This document shows, in pieces, positions 45,915-55,151 of a stretch of DNA of 64,000 nt (positions within the stretch are counted from its first letter, which is position 1; each line of letters begins with the position of its first letter). The notes under the pieces were generated by a model. The model saw nothing but the letters and a program-made list of their open reading frames with translations, was not told the origin of the DNA and made no database searches. The translations under genes and the position numbers were made by a program. The stretch spans positions 62,001-126,000 of the forward strand of contig CAZCVE010000018.1 in assembly GCA_964502175.1 (NCBI GenBank). The letters run 5' to 3'. Source of the DNA: JAFLCL01 sp964502175. GTDB lineage: Bacteria; Myxococcota_A; Polyangia; Polyangiales; Sandaracinaceae.

Positions 45915-46892
45915 GTGTCGCGGCTCGGCGGATGCTTCGTCGTGGGCCTCACGCTCGGCCTGATCGGCTGCGGCGGTGAGGTCGTGGGGATCGATGCGGG
46001 CGTCGATGCTCCTGCGTCCATCGATGCTGGGACGGCGTTCGACACGGCGGGGCTCGATGCGTTCGATGCGATCGCGGAGATCGATGCGCTCGTGCTGGAC
46101 GCGGCGCCCGTCGATGGTGGTGCCCCGCGCGCGCCGATCGATGCTGCGCGTGATCGTCTGCTCGCGACCTACCTCGCGCGTCTCGATGCCCGGCCCGACG
46201 TCGTGCAGTCGAACGGCCTCCGAGGCGCTGACGTGAGCGACGTGTGCGCGCTGTGGAGCGCGATGCCGCCGTCGTCGCAGTCCGTGTTCCTCACGATCAC
46301 GGCGCGACTCGGTGGATCGCGCCTCGGTGCGGACGGCGCGTCGGTGATCGATCACGTGACCACGCTGCATCGCGTGGCGGGCGGTGGGGACGAGTCCGCC
46401 ACCGACATCGGCAGCTGCGGCGGCGGCGAGAACAACCGCGTCTTCGTGTCGATCGACGCGACGCTGCACGCGGCGCTGGTCGCGGGGCACGATCGCGAGG
46501 GCGCGGCGCTGCCGAGCGGCGCGCGGGACGTGGACGACGTGATCGCCGAGAGCTTCTGGCGTGACACACAAGACCTCGCGGGCCCGCACCATCCGTTCAC
46601 GATCAGCCTCGAGACCGAGGGCGGTACGCCGCGCGGTCAGGTGCACTTCTTCCGCGATCCGATGAGCACCGAGGCGCGCGCGCCGCTCGAGCGCACCGAC
46701 GTCGAGGACCTCGTCGACGGCTACGCCCTCGAGATCGATCAGGACTACGACTGCGTGCACGCGTCGAACCCGCTCTGCGAGTACCGCCTCTATGGTCCTG
46801 CGTGCGCGCCGCGCGAGCGCAAGACGGGCGTCGCGATGTACGCGGACACCTACGGTCCGATCGACCTCGGCTGGCGTCCCGCGGGCTGTTGA
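45915..46892 (+). CDS. Hypothetical lipoprotein, 325 aa
   Basis: From GTG 45915 with GAGGA at 45903-45907. Signal GCFVVGLTLGLIGCGG with lipobox L-I-G-C. An Asp/Ala spacer (DAGVDAPASIDAG and on) spans ~50 residues. The domain from ~85 to 325 has Cys pairs and blocks YLARLDARPDVVQS, RVAGGGDESATDIGSCGGGE and LYGPACAPRERKTG; family unknown. It is the only gene between the double-CXXCG protein and the convergent hydrolase. Confidence 0.78.
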   Translation: MSRLGGCFVVGLTLGLIGCGGEVVGIDAGVDAPASIDAGTAFDTAGLDAFDAIAEIDALVLDAAPVDGGAPRAPIDAARDRLLATYLARLDARPDVVQSNGLRGADVSDVCALWSAMPPSSQSVFLTITARLGGSRLGADGASVIDHVTTLHRVAGGGDESATDIGSCGGGENNRVFVSIDATLHAALVAGHDREGAALPSGARDVDDVIAESFWRDTQDLAGPHHPFTISLETEGGTPRGQVHFFRDPMSTEARAPLERTDVEDLVDGYALEIDQDYDCVHASNPLCEYRLYGPACAPRERKTGVAMYADTYGPIDLGWRPAGC

Positions 46893-46913
46893 TCGAAGCG
46901 TGTCGGCGCGGCG

Positions 46914-47669
46914 TCAGCGCAGCGTCGTCTCGAAGAGCGCGAGCACGCGCTGCCAGTGCTTCTCGGCGGCGGCCTCGTCGTAGACCGGGAAGTCGGGGAC
47001 CGCGAAGCCGTGCTTCACGTTCGGGTAGAGCTCGATCTGGTGCGTGACGTTCGCCTCCGTGAGCGCCGTCGCGAGCGCGGCCTGGTGCTCCGGCGTGCAG
47101 CTGCCGTCGGCGTCGGCGACCCCCACGTACACGTTCGCGCGCATCGTCCCGACGCGGCGGTGGGGGCTCTCGGGCTTGTCGCTCACGAGGCCGCCGGCGT
47201 GGATCGCGGCGACGGCGGCGACGCGCTCGCCGAGGATCGTGCCTGCGAGGAACGCGATGCGGCCGCCCATGCAGTAGCCCATCGTGCCGATGCGATCCTT
47301 CGCGACACGAGGGTCGGTGATCGCGTCGAGCAGCGCGACCGTGTCTCCCACGAGCTGCGTCGTGTCGAAGCCGTTCATCAACGCGAAGATGCGCGCGCGC
47401 TCGGGCGGGTCGGTGAAGACGGTCGCGACGTCGAAGGGCGCGTACGGGGGCAGGCGCCAGTACGGGTTCACGATCATGCACGCGTAGCCGTTCGCGGTGA
47501 CGCGCTGGGCCATGGTGGTCATCGCGTCGCGCGGACCGCCGGCGTCTGGATAGAAGACGACCAGCGGAAAGCGCGCGGCGTCCGTGTCGGGGAGATCGAG
47601 CGGCGCGGAGACGGTGGCGCTGGCGATTGAGGCGCTGGCGATGGAGGCTTCGATCGTGAGGGTCGGCAT
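46914..47669 (-). CDS. Dienelactone hydrolase family protein
   Basis: 251 residues from ATG 47669; the ORF extending to 48185 overlaps the pcnB leader and lacks family character. The alpha/beta-hydrolase nucleophile is Cys133 in MGYCMGG, with a downstream acid (VADADGS) and His in VKHGF; Cys rather than Ser is the dienelactone hydrolase signature. It hydrolyses cyclic esters or related substrates; the substrate is unknown. The N-terminus has a repeated ASIASASIAS. No other aromatic-degradation gene is nearby. Confidence 0.9.
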   Translation of the reverse strand: MPTLTIEASIASASIASATVSAPLDLPDTDAARFPLVVFYPDAGGPRDAMTTMAQRVTANGYACMIVNPYWRLPPYAPFDVATVFTDPPERARIFALMNGFDTTQLVGDTVALLDAITDPRVAKDRIGTMGYCMGGRIAFLAGTILGERVAAVAAIHAGGLVSDKPESPHRRVGTMRANVYVGVADADGSCTPEHQAALATALTEANVTHQIELYPNVKHGFAVPDFPVYDEAAAEKHWQRVLALFETTLR

Positions 47670-47766
47670 CGCGCGAGCGTGCCTCTGCTCGTGGTGTGCG
47701 GTCACGGCGTTCGCGCCTCCTGGGCGCGAATTGCGGGTTCGCGTCATTGGGCGTCTAGAAAGCCTG

Positions 47767-47772
47767 TAAAAT
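47767..47772 (+). promoter_or_regulatory. Possible -10 box upstream of the pcnB leader
   Basis: TAAAAT, preceded directly by TG. The nearest -35-like sequence, TTGGGC, is only 14 bp upstream, so the pair is not canonical. If used, transcription would begin around 47779, giving a ~172 nt leader. Confidence 0.35.
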
Positions 47773-47789
47773 CGTCGAGTTGCGAGGGC

Positions 47790-47950
47790 GAGAGTGACCC
47801 CGGCTTGCGTGGGGGATCGGGGGGCTGGTATCCCTCCGGCGTTCGAACGCGGAGATGCCCCCACGGAGCCTGTGCAGGCTGCCGACCTCCGGGAAGAAGG
47901 GAGCCCACCCCGGTCGGGACGACACTGACGCCCCGGGGAACGAGCAGGAC
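47790..47950 (+). ncRNA. Structured leader of pcnB or small RNA candidate
   Basis: Contains several nested pairings seen by eye: CGTGGGGG (47808-47815) with CCCCCACG; a hairpin CTCC-G-GCGTT..AACGC-GGAG inside it; CGG-AGCC..GGCT..CTCCG; and CCCCGG with CCGGGG near the 3' end. The compact GC helices resemble a 6S RNA or a regulatory leader. The whole stretch lies just before the pcnB ATG. I cannot assign a family; see findings. Confidence 0.35.
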
Positions 47951-49642
47951 ATGAACGACCGCGACCAGGAGTCGCTCGAGCCCGAGGCCGAAGAGGCCGG
48001 GGACGAGCCGAAGAGGACAGATCCGATCGACGACGCTGCCAAGCTCGTCGACGGAAAGCCCGCGCGCCGGTCCTCGCGACCGCGCGCGACGCGCAAGCGC
48101 TCGAGCCCCGGCTCGGTGGCCGCGCCCGACGCGGGCGAGTCGGGCCGCGACACGGGCGCCACGTCGGCGGTCGACCGCACGACAACCGAGCGGGAGCGAC
48201 CGCCCAGCGATCGACCCAACGATCGGGCGGGCGAGCGCGAGGTGGACACGCGCTTCCCGCGCGGACCGCGGCCCGCGATCTACAAGCGCGCCTTCCCCGC
48301 CGAGCACTTCGACGACGACGCCGTGAGGGTCGTGAAGCGCCTCGTGCGCAACGGCTTCCACGCGTACCTCGTGGGCGGCTGCGTCCGCGATCTGCTCCTC
48401 GGCAAGAAGCCGAAGGACTTCGACGTGGCGACCAACGCGCGCCCGCACGACATCAAGGCGATCTTCCGCAACTGTCGCGTGATCGGCCGACGCTTCCGCC
48501 TCGCGCACATCCTCTTCGGCGCCGGCAAGGTCATCGAGACGGCGACGTTCCGGCGCGATCCTGCGGGCGGTGAGCTCGAGAGCGAGATCGACACGGCCGA
48601 AGAGCCGCTCGTGCCGCGCGCGAAGTCTCGCGAGGACGACGCGGATCTCCTGATCAGGCACGACAACGTCTTCGGCGAGCCGCACGAGGACGCGCTCCGC
48701 CGCGACTTCCGCCTGAACGGGCTCTTCTACGACGTCGAGCGACAAGAAGTGATCGACTTCGTCGGCGGCATGCGCGACGTGGAAGCTCGCGTGCTCAGCA
48801 CGATCGGCCTCCCGGACGTGCGCTTCCGCGAAGATCCGGTGCGCATCCTCCGCGCGATCAAGTTCAGCGCGCGCCTCGACATCGGCATCGCGCCCGAGTG
48901 CTACGACGCGATGGTCGCGCAGCGCGAGGAGCTCAAGAAGGCCGCGAAGGCGCGCCTCTTCGAGGAGGTGCTGCGCCTCCTCCGCGGCGGTGCGTCGCAC
49001 CGCTCGGTGTGGCTGACGTGGGAGACGGGCGTGCTGGCGGTGCTCGTGCCGCAGGTGAGCGCGATGCTCGACGACGACGCGGGCCGCGCGCGCGAGCGCG
49101 CGATGCCGATCCTCTGGCGTCGCCTCGACGCGATCGACGCCGTGGTCGCCTCGGGCCGCGTGCCGAGCGACACGGTGCTGCTCTCGGCGTTCCTCTCGGG
49201 CGCGATCGAGGAGGCGCTCGAGGGCGCGGTCGACGCGCTCGACGCGTACGAAGACCTGATGGCGGGCGTCACCGACCTGCTCGCGCTCCCGCGCCGCATC
49301 AAGGAGCGCATGCGTGTGGTGCTCGGCTGTCAGCGGCGCTTGCGCAGCGGCAAGGTGGGAACGCTCCCGCAGCGCGAGTTCTGGCGCGACGCGCTCGACC
49401 TCTACGAGATCGAGTGCCGCGCGCGCGGCATCGAGCCGACGCTGCTCGCGATCGATCCGCACGGCGGAGGCCACGACCGAGGCGCGCCCGATCGCAGCTT
49501 CGATCGCGGGACCGACCGTGGCGCGACGGAGCGCGGCGCGGGTGACCGCGCGGCGAGCGATGGGCCGCCCACCGGCGGCACGATCGGTGGCGACGCGGGC
49601 GGAGATCTCGAGCGTCGTCGTCGACGCCGCAAGCGCCGCTGA
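47951..49642 (+). CDS. pcnB: Poly(A) polymerase / tRNA nucleotidyltransferase family, PcnB-like
   Basis: 563 residues from ATG 47951, preceded by AGCAGGAC; an upstream in-frame ATG at 47855 lies inside the structured leader. A disordered acidic/basic ~105-residue N-terminus precedes the class II nucleotidyltransferase core: LVGGCVRDLLLGKKPKDFDV (GG motif and DxD at the end), RRDFRLNGLFYD and VRFREDPVRILRAIKF. A helical C-terminal domain and a Gly/Asp/Arg-rich tail ending in KRR follow. The basic tail and length suggest poly(A) polymerase rather than CCA-adding enzyme. It adds 3' A residues that promote RNA decay. Confidence 0.88.
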   Translation: MNDRDQESLEPEAEEAGDEPKRTDPIDDAAKLVDGKPARRSSRPRATRKRSSPGSVAAPDAGESGRDTGATSAVDRTTTERERPPSDRPNDRAGEREVDTRFPRGPRPAIYKRAFPAEHFDDDAVRVVKRLVRNGFHAYLVGGCVRDLLLGKKPKDFDVATNARPHDIKAIFRNCRVIGRRFRLAHILFGAGKVIETATFRRDPAGGELESEIDTAEEPLVPRAKSREDDADLLIRHDNVFGEPHEDALRRDFRLNGLFYDVERQEVIDFVGGMRDVEARVLSTIGLPDVRFREDPVRILRAIKFSARLDIGIAPECYDAMVAQREELKKAAKARLFEEVLRLLRGGASHRSVWLTWETGVLAVLVPQVSAMLDDDAGRARERAMPILWRRLDAIDAVVASGRVPSDTVLLSAFLSGAIEEALEGAVDALDAYEDLMAGVTDLLALPRRIKERMRVVLGCQRRLRSGKVGTLPQREFWRDALDLYEIECRARGIEPTLLAIDPHGGGHDRGAPDRSFDRGTDRGATERGAGDRAASDGPPTGGTIGGDAGGDLERRRRRRKRR

Positions 49643-49653
49643 GCCGAGGGAAC

Positions 49654-51759
49654 GTGGCGGGGCGCGAGGCGAGGGCGTTCGGTCTCACCGTCGCCTTCGC
49701 GCTGTGCTCGGTCCCGATCGCGCGCGCAGACGACGCATGGCGCCCGCACATCCTCGACGCGCTCGCGCCGCGCGCGATCGGTGGCGCGAGCGATCGCGCG
49801 TGGCCCGCGAGCCCGCTCCTCGAGGAGGCCCGCGCGGCAGTCGGGGCCGAGCTGGCGTGGGAGCGCGGCGGAACACGCGGCGCGGGCGCGACGATCTGCG
49901 TGATCGACACCGGCGTCGATCTCTCGCACCGCGACTTCCTCGACGACGACGGACGCACGCGCGTGCGCTGGTTGCTCGACCTGGACGCGGGCCCACGCGG
50001 TGTACACGGCGCGCTCGAGCGAGGTGGGGGCGCGGTCTGGTCGCGCGACGAGATCGACGCGGCGCTCTCGCGCGGCGAGACGGTGGCCCCCGACTGGCAC
50101 GGCCACGGCACGTCGATCGCGTCGGCGGCTGCGGGCGATGATTCGCCCTCCGTTCTGGGCGATCCGGGGTTCAGAGCGGGCATCGCGCCCGAGGCCGAGC
50201 TCGTCATCGTTCGCGCGCTGCGACGCAGCACCTTCGGCTTTCACGACGACGACGTGGTGCGTGCGGCGCGCTTCTGCGTGGAGCCTCGCGTGTCCGAGCC
50301 GGCCCGCACGGTGGTGCTCCTCGCGCTCGGCGGACACGACGGACCGCACGACGGAACGAGCGCGTACGAGCGCGCGATCGGCGCGATCACGCTGAGCGGC
50401 GCCGCGGTGGTGGCCGCCGCGGGCAACGACGGAGACCTCGCCGTGCACGCCGCCGCGCGGCTCGTGGGCGCGGCGTCGGCCGAGCTCGTGGTGCGCCTGC
50501 CGCCGCCGGAGATCGACGACGCGATCGTGGCCGTGGTCGTGCGGGGGGCGCGCGAGGTGCGGGCGTCGCTCGACGGAGGCGCGCTCACGCCGTGGGTCGT
50601 GCGCGGGCAGGCGAGCGAGACGACGCCGTTCCTGATCGACGCGACCGACGCGAGCGCGACCTACGTGATCGCGCACGGCGCCCTCGCCGCGGGCGATCTC
50701 GTGATCGAAGCGCGCGGCGCCGAGCAGGCCGATGGCGCGCTCGACGCGTGGATCGTGGAGGCGCGGCTCGGCGCAGCGCTGTTCTCACCGCGGTTCGTCG
50801 GCGCCCTCGCGAGCGCGTCCGAAGAGATCACGATCCCCGCGACGTCGGACGGCGTGATCGCCGTCGGAGCGTCGGTGTCGCGCGACTTCCTCGCGGGCGA
50901 AGATCGACCGGGTCTCACGCTCTCGGCCGACGAGCGCGGCCGCGCGCTCTTCTCGTCGCGAGGCCCTCGCGTGGACGGCGCGCCGCTGCCCACGCTGCTG
51001 GCCCCGGGCGGCTGGATCGTGGCGGCGCGCTCGATGGCGATCGATCCGACCGATCGCGAGAGCCTGTTCGGTGGAGCCACCGAGCGCTTCGAGGCGGCGC
51101 GGCGCGGAGAGGATCGCCTGGCCGTCGCGGGCACTTCGGTCGCGGCGGCGATCGTGGCGGGCGCGGTCGCGCTCGATCGATCGACCGGCGGCGGTGAGCT
51201 CGACGATCGCGCGGCGCTCGCGGCCAGCGCGGTGTCGCATCGAGCGTCGGTCGACTCGCTCGCGCCCTACGATGCGCGGGTCGGCGCAGGCGTGCTCGAT
51301 GTTCCGGGCTACCTCATCCGCCGTCGCGAAGCGGGCACGATCGACGATGCGCTCGAGCTCGGCTGCACGCGCGAGACGATCACGCCGGCCACGCGCGACC
51401 TCGCGGTCGTGGTCCGCTCGCGCAGCGGCGGAGAGGCGAGGGTGCGCGCGCGCGTGGCGGGTGAGCCGTGGTCGGGCACGCGCGCGATGCGCGGTGGCCA
51501 TGCGTCGCTGCCGGTCGAGGTGCCGCCGCTCGCGATCGACCGCGAGGTGGTGATCGAGGTCGAGGTCGACGGTCGCATCGCCGAGGCGTGCAGGCTGCCG
51601 GTGCGCGACCCCGGGCAGGAGCGCCCGCTCGCGGTGGGCGGCGGGTGCTCGCTGTCGCGGGGCGAGAGCCCCGTCGTTGTCGCGTTCTGCGTCATGGGCT
51701 TGGCGATCCATCGAAGCCGCGCCCGTCGCCGTGGTGTCGTGTTACGGTCGCGCCCGTGA
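49654..51759 (+). CDS. Subtilisin-like serine protease (S8 family), exported
   Basis: 701 residues from GTG 49654 with GAGGG upstream. Signal LTVAFALCSVPIARAD. Catalytic Asp85 (VIDTGVD), His151 (HGHGTSIASAAAG) and Ser495 (AGTSVAAAIVAG) are all present. The domain is much larger than minimal subtilisins: there is a ~240-residue insert between His and Ser. The C-terminus has a likely membrane segment (VVVAFCVMGLAIH) followed by RSRARRR, suggesting an anchored periplasmic protease. Probably active. Substrates unknown. The stop overlaps the start of the next membrane protein by GTGA. Confidence 0.9.
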   Translation: MAGREARAFGLTVAFALCSVPIARADDAWRPHILDALAPRAIGGASDRAWPASPLLEEARAAVGAELAWERGGTRGAGATICVIDTGVDLSHRDFLDDDGRTRVRWLLDLDAGPRGVHGALERGGGAVWSRDEIDAALSRGETVAPDWHGHGTSIASAAAGDDSPSVLGDPGFRAGIAPEAELVIVRALRRSTFGFHDDDVVRAARFCVEPRVSEPARTVVLLALGGHDGPHDGTSAYERAIGAITLSGAAVVAAAGNDGDLAVHAAARLVGAASAELVVRLPPPEIDDAIVAVVVRGAREVRASLDGGALTPWVVRGQASETTPFLIDATDASATYVIAHGALAAGDLVIEARGAEQADGALDAWIVEARLGAALFSPRFVGALASASEEITIPATSDGVIAVGASVSRDFLAGEDRPGLTLSADERGRALFSSRGPRVDGAPLPTLLAPGGWIVAARSMAIDPTDRESLFGGATERFEAARRGEDRLAVAGTSVAAAIVAGAVALDRSTGGGELDDRAALAASAVSHRASVDSLAPYDARVGAGVLDVPGYLIRRREAGTIDDALELGCTRETITPATRDLAVVVRSRSGGEARVRARVAGEPWSGTRAMRGGHASLPVEVPPLAIDREVVIEVEVDGRIAEACRLPVRDPGQERPLAVGGGCSLSRGESPVVVAFCVMGLAIHRSRARRRGVVLRSRP

Positions 51760-52304
51760 CGCTTCCGACGGTCGTCGCCCTCGCCTTCATGGTGGGCGCC
51801 CTCGCTGCGCTGGCCGGCCGCGCCGAGATCAAGCTGAGCCCGCGCCACCCGCTGCTCACGCGCTCGTTCGCGGCATACGTGATCTTCGCGATCTGCGTCT
51901 TGGTCCCGATCTCCGTCTACTTCTACGTGTTCCACGGAGACTGGTTCCTCCTCTACTTCATCGACGTGCGCGAGATCCCGTCGGCGATCGCGCTCGTCGC
52001 GTTCGTGCTCGAGGGGCTCGTGGGGGTGGTGGGCTTCTCGATCGGCGCGACGCTGCTCCGAAGCCAGCGCGAGGGCCTCGTCGGCGCGTCGGCAGCCCTC
52101 GCCCTCGCCATGGCCGTGCTCATCCCCCTGGTGTTCCGCGATCGCCTGGCGCACGTGGGCACCTACGCGCAGTGGCTCGGCGGCTTCGGGCTCGTCGACT
52201 TCACCGCCGGTCCCGCGTTCCTCGGGACGATCCTCATGAGCGTCGCGTTCCTCGTGGCGGCCAGCTTCCTCGTGGGACGGCTCTGGGTCGGCGAGCGTCG
52301 CTGA
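51756..52304 (+). CDS. Hypothetical polytopic membrane protein
   Basis: 182 residues from GTG 51756, overlapping the subtilase stop. Five or six hydrophobic helices (for example TLPTVVALAFMVGALAALAG, AAYVIFAICVLVPISVYFYV, IALVAFVLEGLVGVVGFSIG). No recognised domain. Coupled to the membrane-anchored protease, so it may be its partner or substrate. Confidence that it is a gene is good because of the strong hydrophobic periodicity. Confidence 0.75.
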   Translation: MTLPTVVALAFMVGALAALAGRAEIKLSPRHPLLTRSFAAYVIFAICVLVPISVYFYVFHGDWFLLYFIDVREIPSAIALVAFVLEGLVGVVGFSIGATLLRSQREGLVGASAALALAMAVLIPLVFRDRLAHVGTYAQWLGGFGLVDFTAGPAFLGTILMSVAFLVAASFLVGRLWVGERR

Positions 52305-52389
52305 CGGGTCCGAGGCTGGGTGGGCGAGCGGCTGGGGCGGGCGAGCGTTGACGCTAGACGCGCGGAATTGTTACCGTCCCGCTCGCTCC

Positions 52390-52749
52390 ATGACCCTCCC
52401 CGGACTCGGTCGCGCGCTCCTCTGCCTCACCTTCGCGGTCGGCAGCACCACGCTGTCCGGCTGCGGCGCGGCCCTCTACCAGATCGACGTGATCGCGGCG
52501 GAGTCCGTGGTCGCGGAGGCGGAGCACGCGGGCGCCGCAGAGCTCGCGCCGTACGAGTACTACTCGGCGCGCGAGTACCTCGCGGAGGCACACCACGAAG
52601 CCTCGGAGGCCGCGTACGAAGACGCGCTCCGCTACGCACAGATCGCCGGCCGCATGGGCCGCGAGGCGCGCCGTCTCGCGCAGGAGCACCGCGAAGATCG
52701 TGCGGCCGCGCGCGACGTCGATCACGAGCAGCCGGGAGACGCGCGTTGA
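52390..52749 (+). CDS. DUF4398-type lipoprotein
   Basis: 119 residues from ATG 52390. Signal LLCLTFAVGSTTLSGCG (lipobox L-S-G-C). Mature part is helical with APYEYYSAREYLAEAHHEAS and ALRYAQIAGRMGREARRLAQ, the DUF4398 pattern seen in lipoproteins encoded next to OmpA proteins. It is coupled to the OmpA-family gene by TTGA overlap. The two probably form one outer-membrane/peptidoglycan linker complex. Confidence 0.85.
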   Translation: MTLPGLGRALLCLTFAVGSTTLSGCGAALYQIDVIAAESVVAEAEHAGAAELAPYEYYSAREYLAEAHHEASEAAYEDALRYAQIAGRMGREARRLAQEHREDRAAARDVDHEQPGDAR

Positions 52750-53861
52750 CCCGCTCGCTGCGCTCTCTTCCGTGGGCTCTCTCTGCGGTCCTCCTCGCCA
52801 GCTTGGTGGGCGCTTGTTCGCAGGCAGCGCTCCTCCGTGGTCGCATCTCGGGTACGCGCGAGATCGTCGCCGAGGCCGAGCGCAACGGCGCCCGCAACTG
52901 CGCGCCGCGCGAGCTCGCGATGGCGCACACGCACCTCGAGTTCGCGGAGATCGAGTCGATCCAGGGCAACCCGACACGAGCCCAAGAGCACTTCGACATC
53001 GCCGAGCCCAACGCCCGCGCGGCCGTGCGTCTCACGCAGGCCGAGCGCTGCCTCCCGCGCGACGCCCCGGCGCCGCTGCCTCCGCGCCCGGGTGATCGCG
53101 ACGGCGACGGCATCACCGACGACATCGATCAGTGCCCCGACGATCCCGAGGATCGTGATGGCCACCTCGACGAAGACGGCTGCCCCGAGACCGAAGACAC
53201 CGACGGCGACGGCATCACCGACGACGACGATCTCTGCCCGATCGAGCCCGAGGATCGCGACGACTACCTCGACACGGACGGCTGCCCGGAGCCCGACAAC
53301 GACTTCGATCAGATCCCGGACGACGCAGACCAGTGCGACAACGAGCCTGAAGATCGCGACGGCACGAGCGACGCGGATGGCTGCCCGGATCCGGACAACG
53401 ACCACGACAACTTCCCCGACCTCACCGATCGCTGCCCCAACGAGCCGGGCATCGAGGCGGAGCAGGGCTGCCCGCGTGTCTACGAAGACGTCGAGATCAC
53501 CTCGACCGGCATCGTCATCCACCAGCAGATCTTCTTCGAGTTCAACCGCGCGGTGATCCAGCCGCAGTCGTTCCACATCCTCGACACCGTCGCGCAGGTC
53601 CTCCGTGACTTCCCCGACATCACGATCGAGGTGCAGGGCCACACGGACAGCCGCGGCAACGACGCGTTCAACATGCGCCTCTCGCAGCAGCGCTCGGACG
53701 CGGTGCGCCAGTACCTGATCAACCAAGGCATCGCGAGCCAGCGCCTCACCGCGCGCGGCTACGGCGAGACCTCGCCCATCGAGAGCAACGCGACGAACGA
53801 CGGCCGCGCGATGAACCGCCGCGTCGAGTTCCACCGCACCGACGTCCCCGCCAGCCGCTGA
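52746..53861 (+). CDS. OmpA-family lipoprotein with thrombospondin-3 repeats
   Basis: 371 residues from TTG 52746, preceded by GGGAGA. Signal LPWALSAVLLASLVGACSQ (lipobox V-G-A-C). Residues ~25-105 form a DUF4398-like helical region similar to the preceding protein. Residues ~115-245 are acidic calcium-binding TSP3 repeats (DRDGDGITDDIDQCPDDPED and variants). The C-terminal OmpA domain, ~260-370, has FEFNRAVIQPQ and the peptidoglycan-binding GHTDSRGNDAFNMRLSQQRS. Links outer membrane to peptidoglycan. A TTG start in this context is rare but the overlap supports it. Confidence 0.92.
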   Translation: MTRSLRSLPWALSAVLLASLVGACSQAALLRGRISGTREIVAEAERNGARNCAPRELAMAHTHLEFAEIESIQGNPTRAQEHFDIAEPNARAAVRLTQAERCLPRDAPAPLPPRPGDRDGDGITDDIDQCPDDPEDRDGHLDEDGCPETEDTDGDGITDDDDLCPIEPEDRDDYLDTDGCPEPDNDFDQIPDDADQCDNEPEDRDGTSDADGCPDPDNDHDNFPDLTDRCPNEPGIEAEQGCPRVYEDVEITSTGIVIHQQIFFEFNRAVIQPQSFHILDTVAQVLRDFPDITIEVQGHTDSRGNDAFNMRLSQQRSDAVRQYLINQGIASQRLTARGYGETSPIESNATNDGRAMNRRVEFHRTDVPASR

Positions 53862-53951
53862 CGATCACCGCGGCGTGGCGGGCACCGGCGCGTCCCTCGC
53901 GCGAGCGCCGTCGTGACGACATGACGGCCCCGATTCTCGAACGGAGCGTCC

Positions 53952-55151
53952 GTGAAAGTCTCGAACACCGACGTGTGGAGCAACCCCTCCGCCCTGCTGA
54001 GGTTCTCGACGTTCATGGACTCCGTGCTCGGCATGGACGAGCCGAGCGGAGGCTGGGGTGCTCTCGTCGCGGCCATTGATGAGGGTCTACTCGATGAGGT
54101 TCTCAACACGGGTTCGCCCGTGACCTCGTCGCGTGGTGAGGCCGTGCCGACGTTGCTCTGGTGTTGCTGTCTCTACGCGAGTCCCGAAGTCGTGGCGGCG
54201 TTGCTCGCGAGAGGGGCAGACCCGAACGTGTGGACGGGTCGGCCTGCGCCGGAGGCGACAGAGAAACTCCTTCCGCTCAGCGTCGCGTCGAGTCGCGGGA
54301 ATGCGGAGATCGTTCGCCTCCTCCTCGATGCGGGGGCGACAATGGTCGAAGAGGAGACGCTGGTCGCGGCCTGCGAAGGAGGGCATCGTGACGTCTTCGA
54401 GTTGCTCGTGTCGCGAGGGGCGCGCGTAGACCGGACGTTGAGCTTCGAGGGGATCACGCTTCTCGACCATTGCGTCGGCCCCTACGGAACCTCGGCGGCA
54501 ACGCGGGCCGGCATCACCGATCGGATTCGAACGATGTTGGCGGAGAAGTCGGCCGAAGGTCCGCCGCTTCTCGAGTGCGTCGGCCGTCCGCGAAAGATCG
54601 AAGGGCTGAGCGCATTCATCCGACCACGCATCGATCACGAGCTCTCACTCAGCTGGATCGTTCTCGCGGTCGAGCGACCGCTGGATGCAGTCACTGCGGC
54701 GATGGCGACGGAGGGTACCCGCGTGGAACGCGACGCTGCAGGACGAGCCGTTGCGGGGCCAGAGGGGCTCGCCCTCATGAGGCTCGGCGGCGTGCCGTGG
54801 ACGTGGGTGCTCCTCGAAGCCGAGATGCGCGGCGCAGACTACGGCTCTGGGAGGTGGAGCGGACGCGGCGAGGAACTCGCGCGGCGACTCTCCAAGGATC
54901 TGCGCACGCGTGTCGCCTGCGTCGTCGGGCTCGAGACGAGCGAGTGGTCGTCTGGGAGGCGCGTTGCTGGCGACGAGGCCGAGGCTCGGTCGAAGCGCCG
55001 AGCGCTGGCCGTCGTGAGAACATTCGCCGGGCGTCTCGGGCTGTCGTTGCCCCACGTGCAGTTGACGTCGACGGGGCAGTGGCTGCGCTTCCGTGTGTAC
55101 GCGACGTCGGCTCGGGCGATCGAGCGGATCGACGTCCTCGTGACAGAATGA
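53952..55151 (+). CDS. Ankyrin-repeat protein
   Basis: 399 residues from GTG 53952. Two to four ankyrin repeats near residues 60-175: SPEVVAALLARGADPNV, GNAEIVRLLLDAGATMV and GHRDVFELLVSRGARVD. The C-terminal ~200 residues have a second unrecognised domain (GVPWTWVLLEAEMRGADYGS and LRFRVYATSARAIERIDVLV). No signal peptide, so cytosolic. Codon use is less GC-extreme than that of the OmpA neighbours, hinting at acquisition. Ankyrin proteins also occur as immunity proteins of polymorphic toxins; that is only a possibility here. Confidence 0.82.
   Translation: MKVSNTDVWSNPSALLRFSTFMDSVLGMDEPSGGWGALVAAIDEGLLDEVLNTGSPVTSSRGEAVPTLLWCCCLYASPEVVAALLARGADPNVWTGRPAPEATEKLLPLSVASSRGNAEIVRLLLDAGATMVEEETLVAACEGGHRDVFELLVSRGARVDRTLSFEGITLLDHCVGPYGTSAATRAGITDRIRTMLAEKSAEGPPLLECVGRPRKIEGLSAFIRPRIDHELSLSWIVLAVERPLDAVTAAMATEGTRVERDAAGRAVAGPEGLALMRLGGVPWTWVLLEAEMRGADYGSGRWSGRGEELARRLSKDLRTRVACVVGLETSEWSSGRRVAGDEAEARSKRRALAVVRTFAGRLGLSLPHVQLTSTGQWLRFRVYATSARAIERIDVLVTE

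Noticed and set aside
47790..47950. Confident 6S RNA call
   Set aside because: Size and stems are suggestive, but there is no decisive motif visible without a covariance search.
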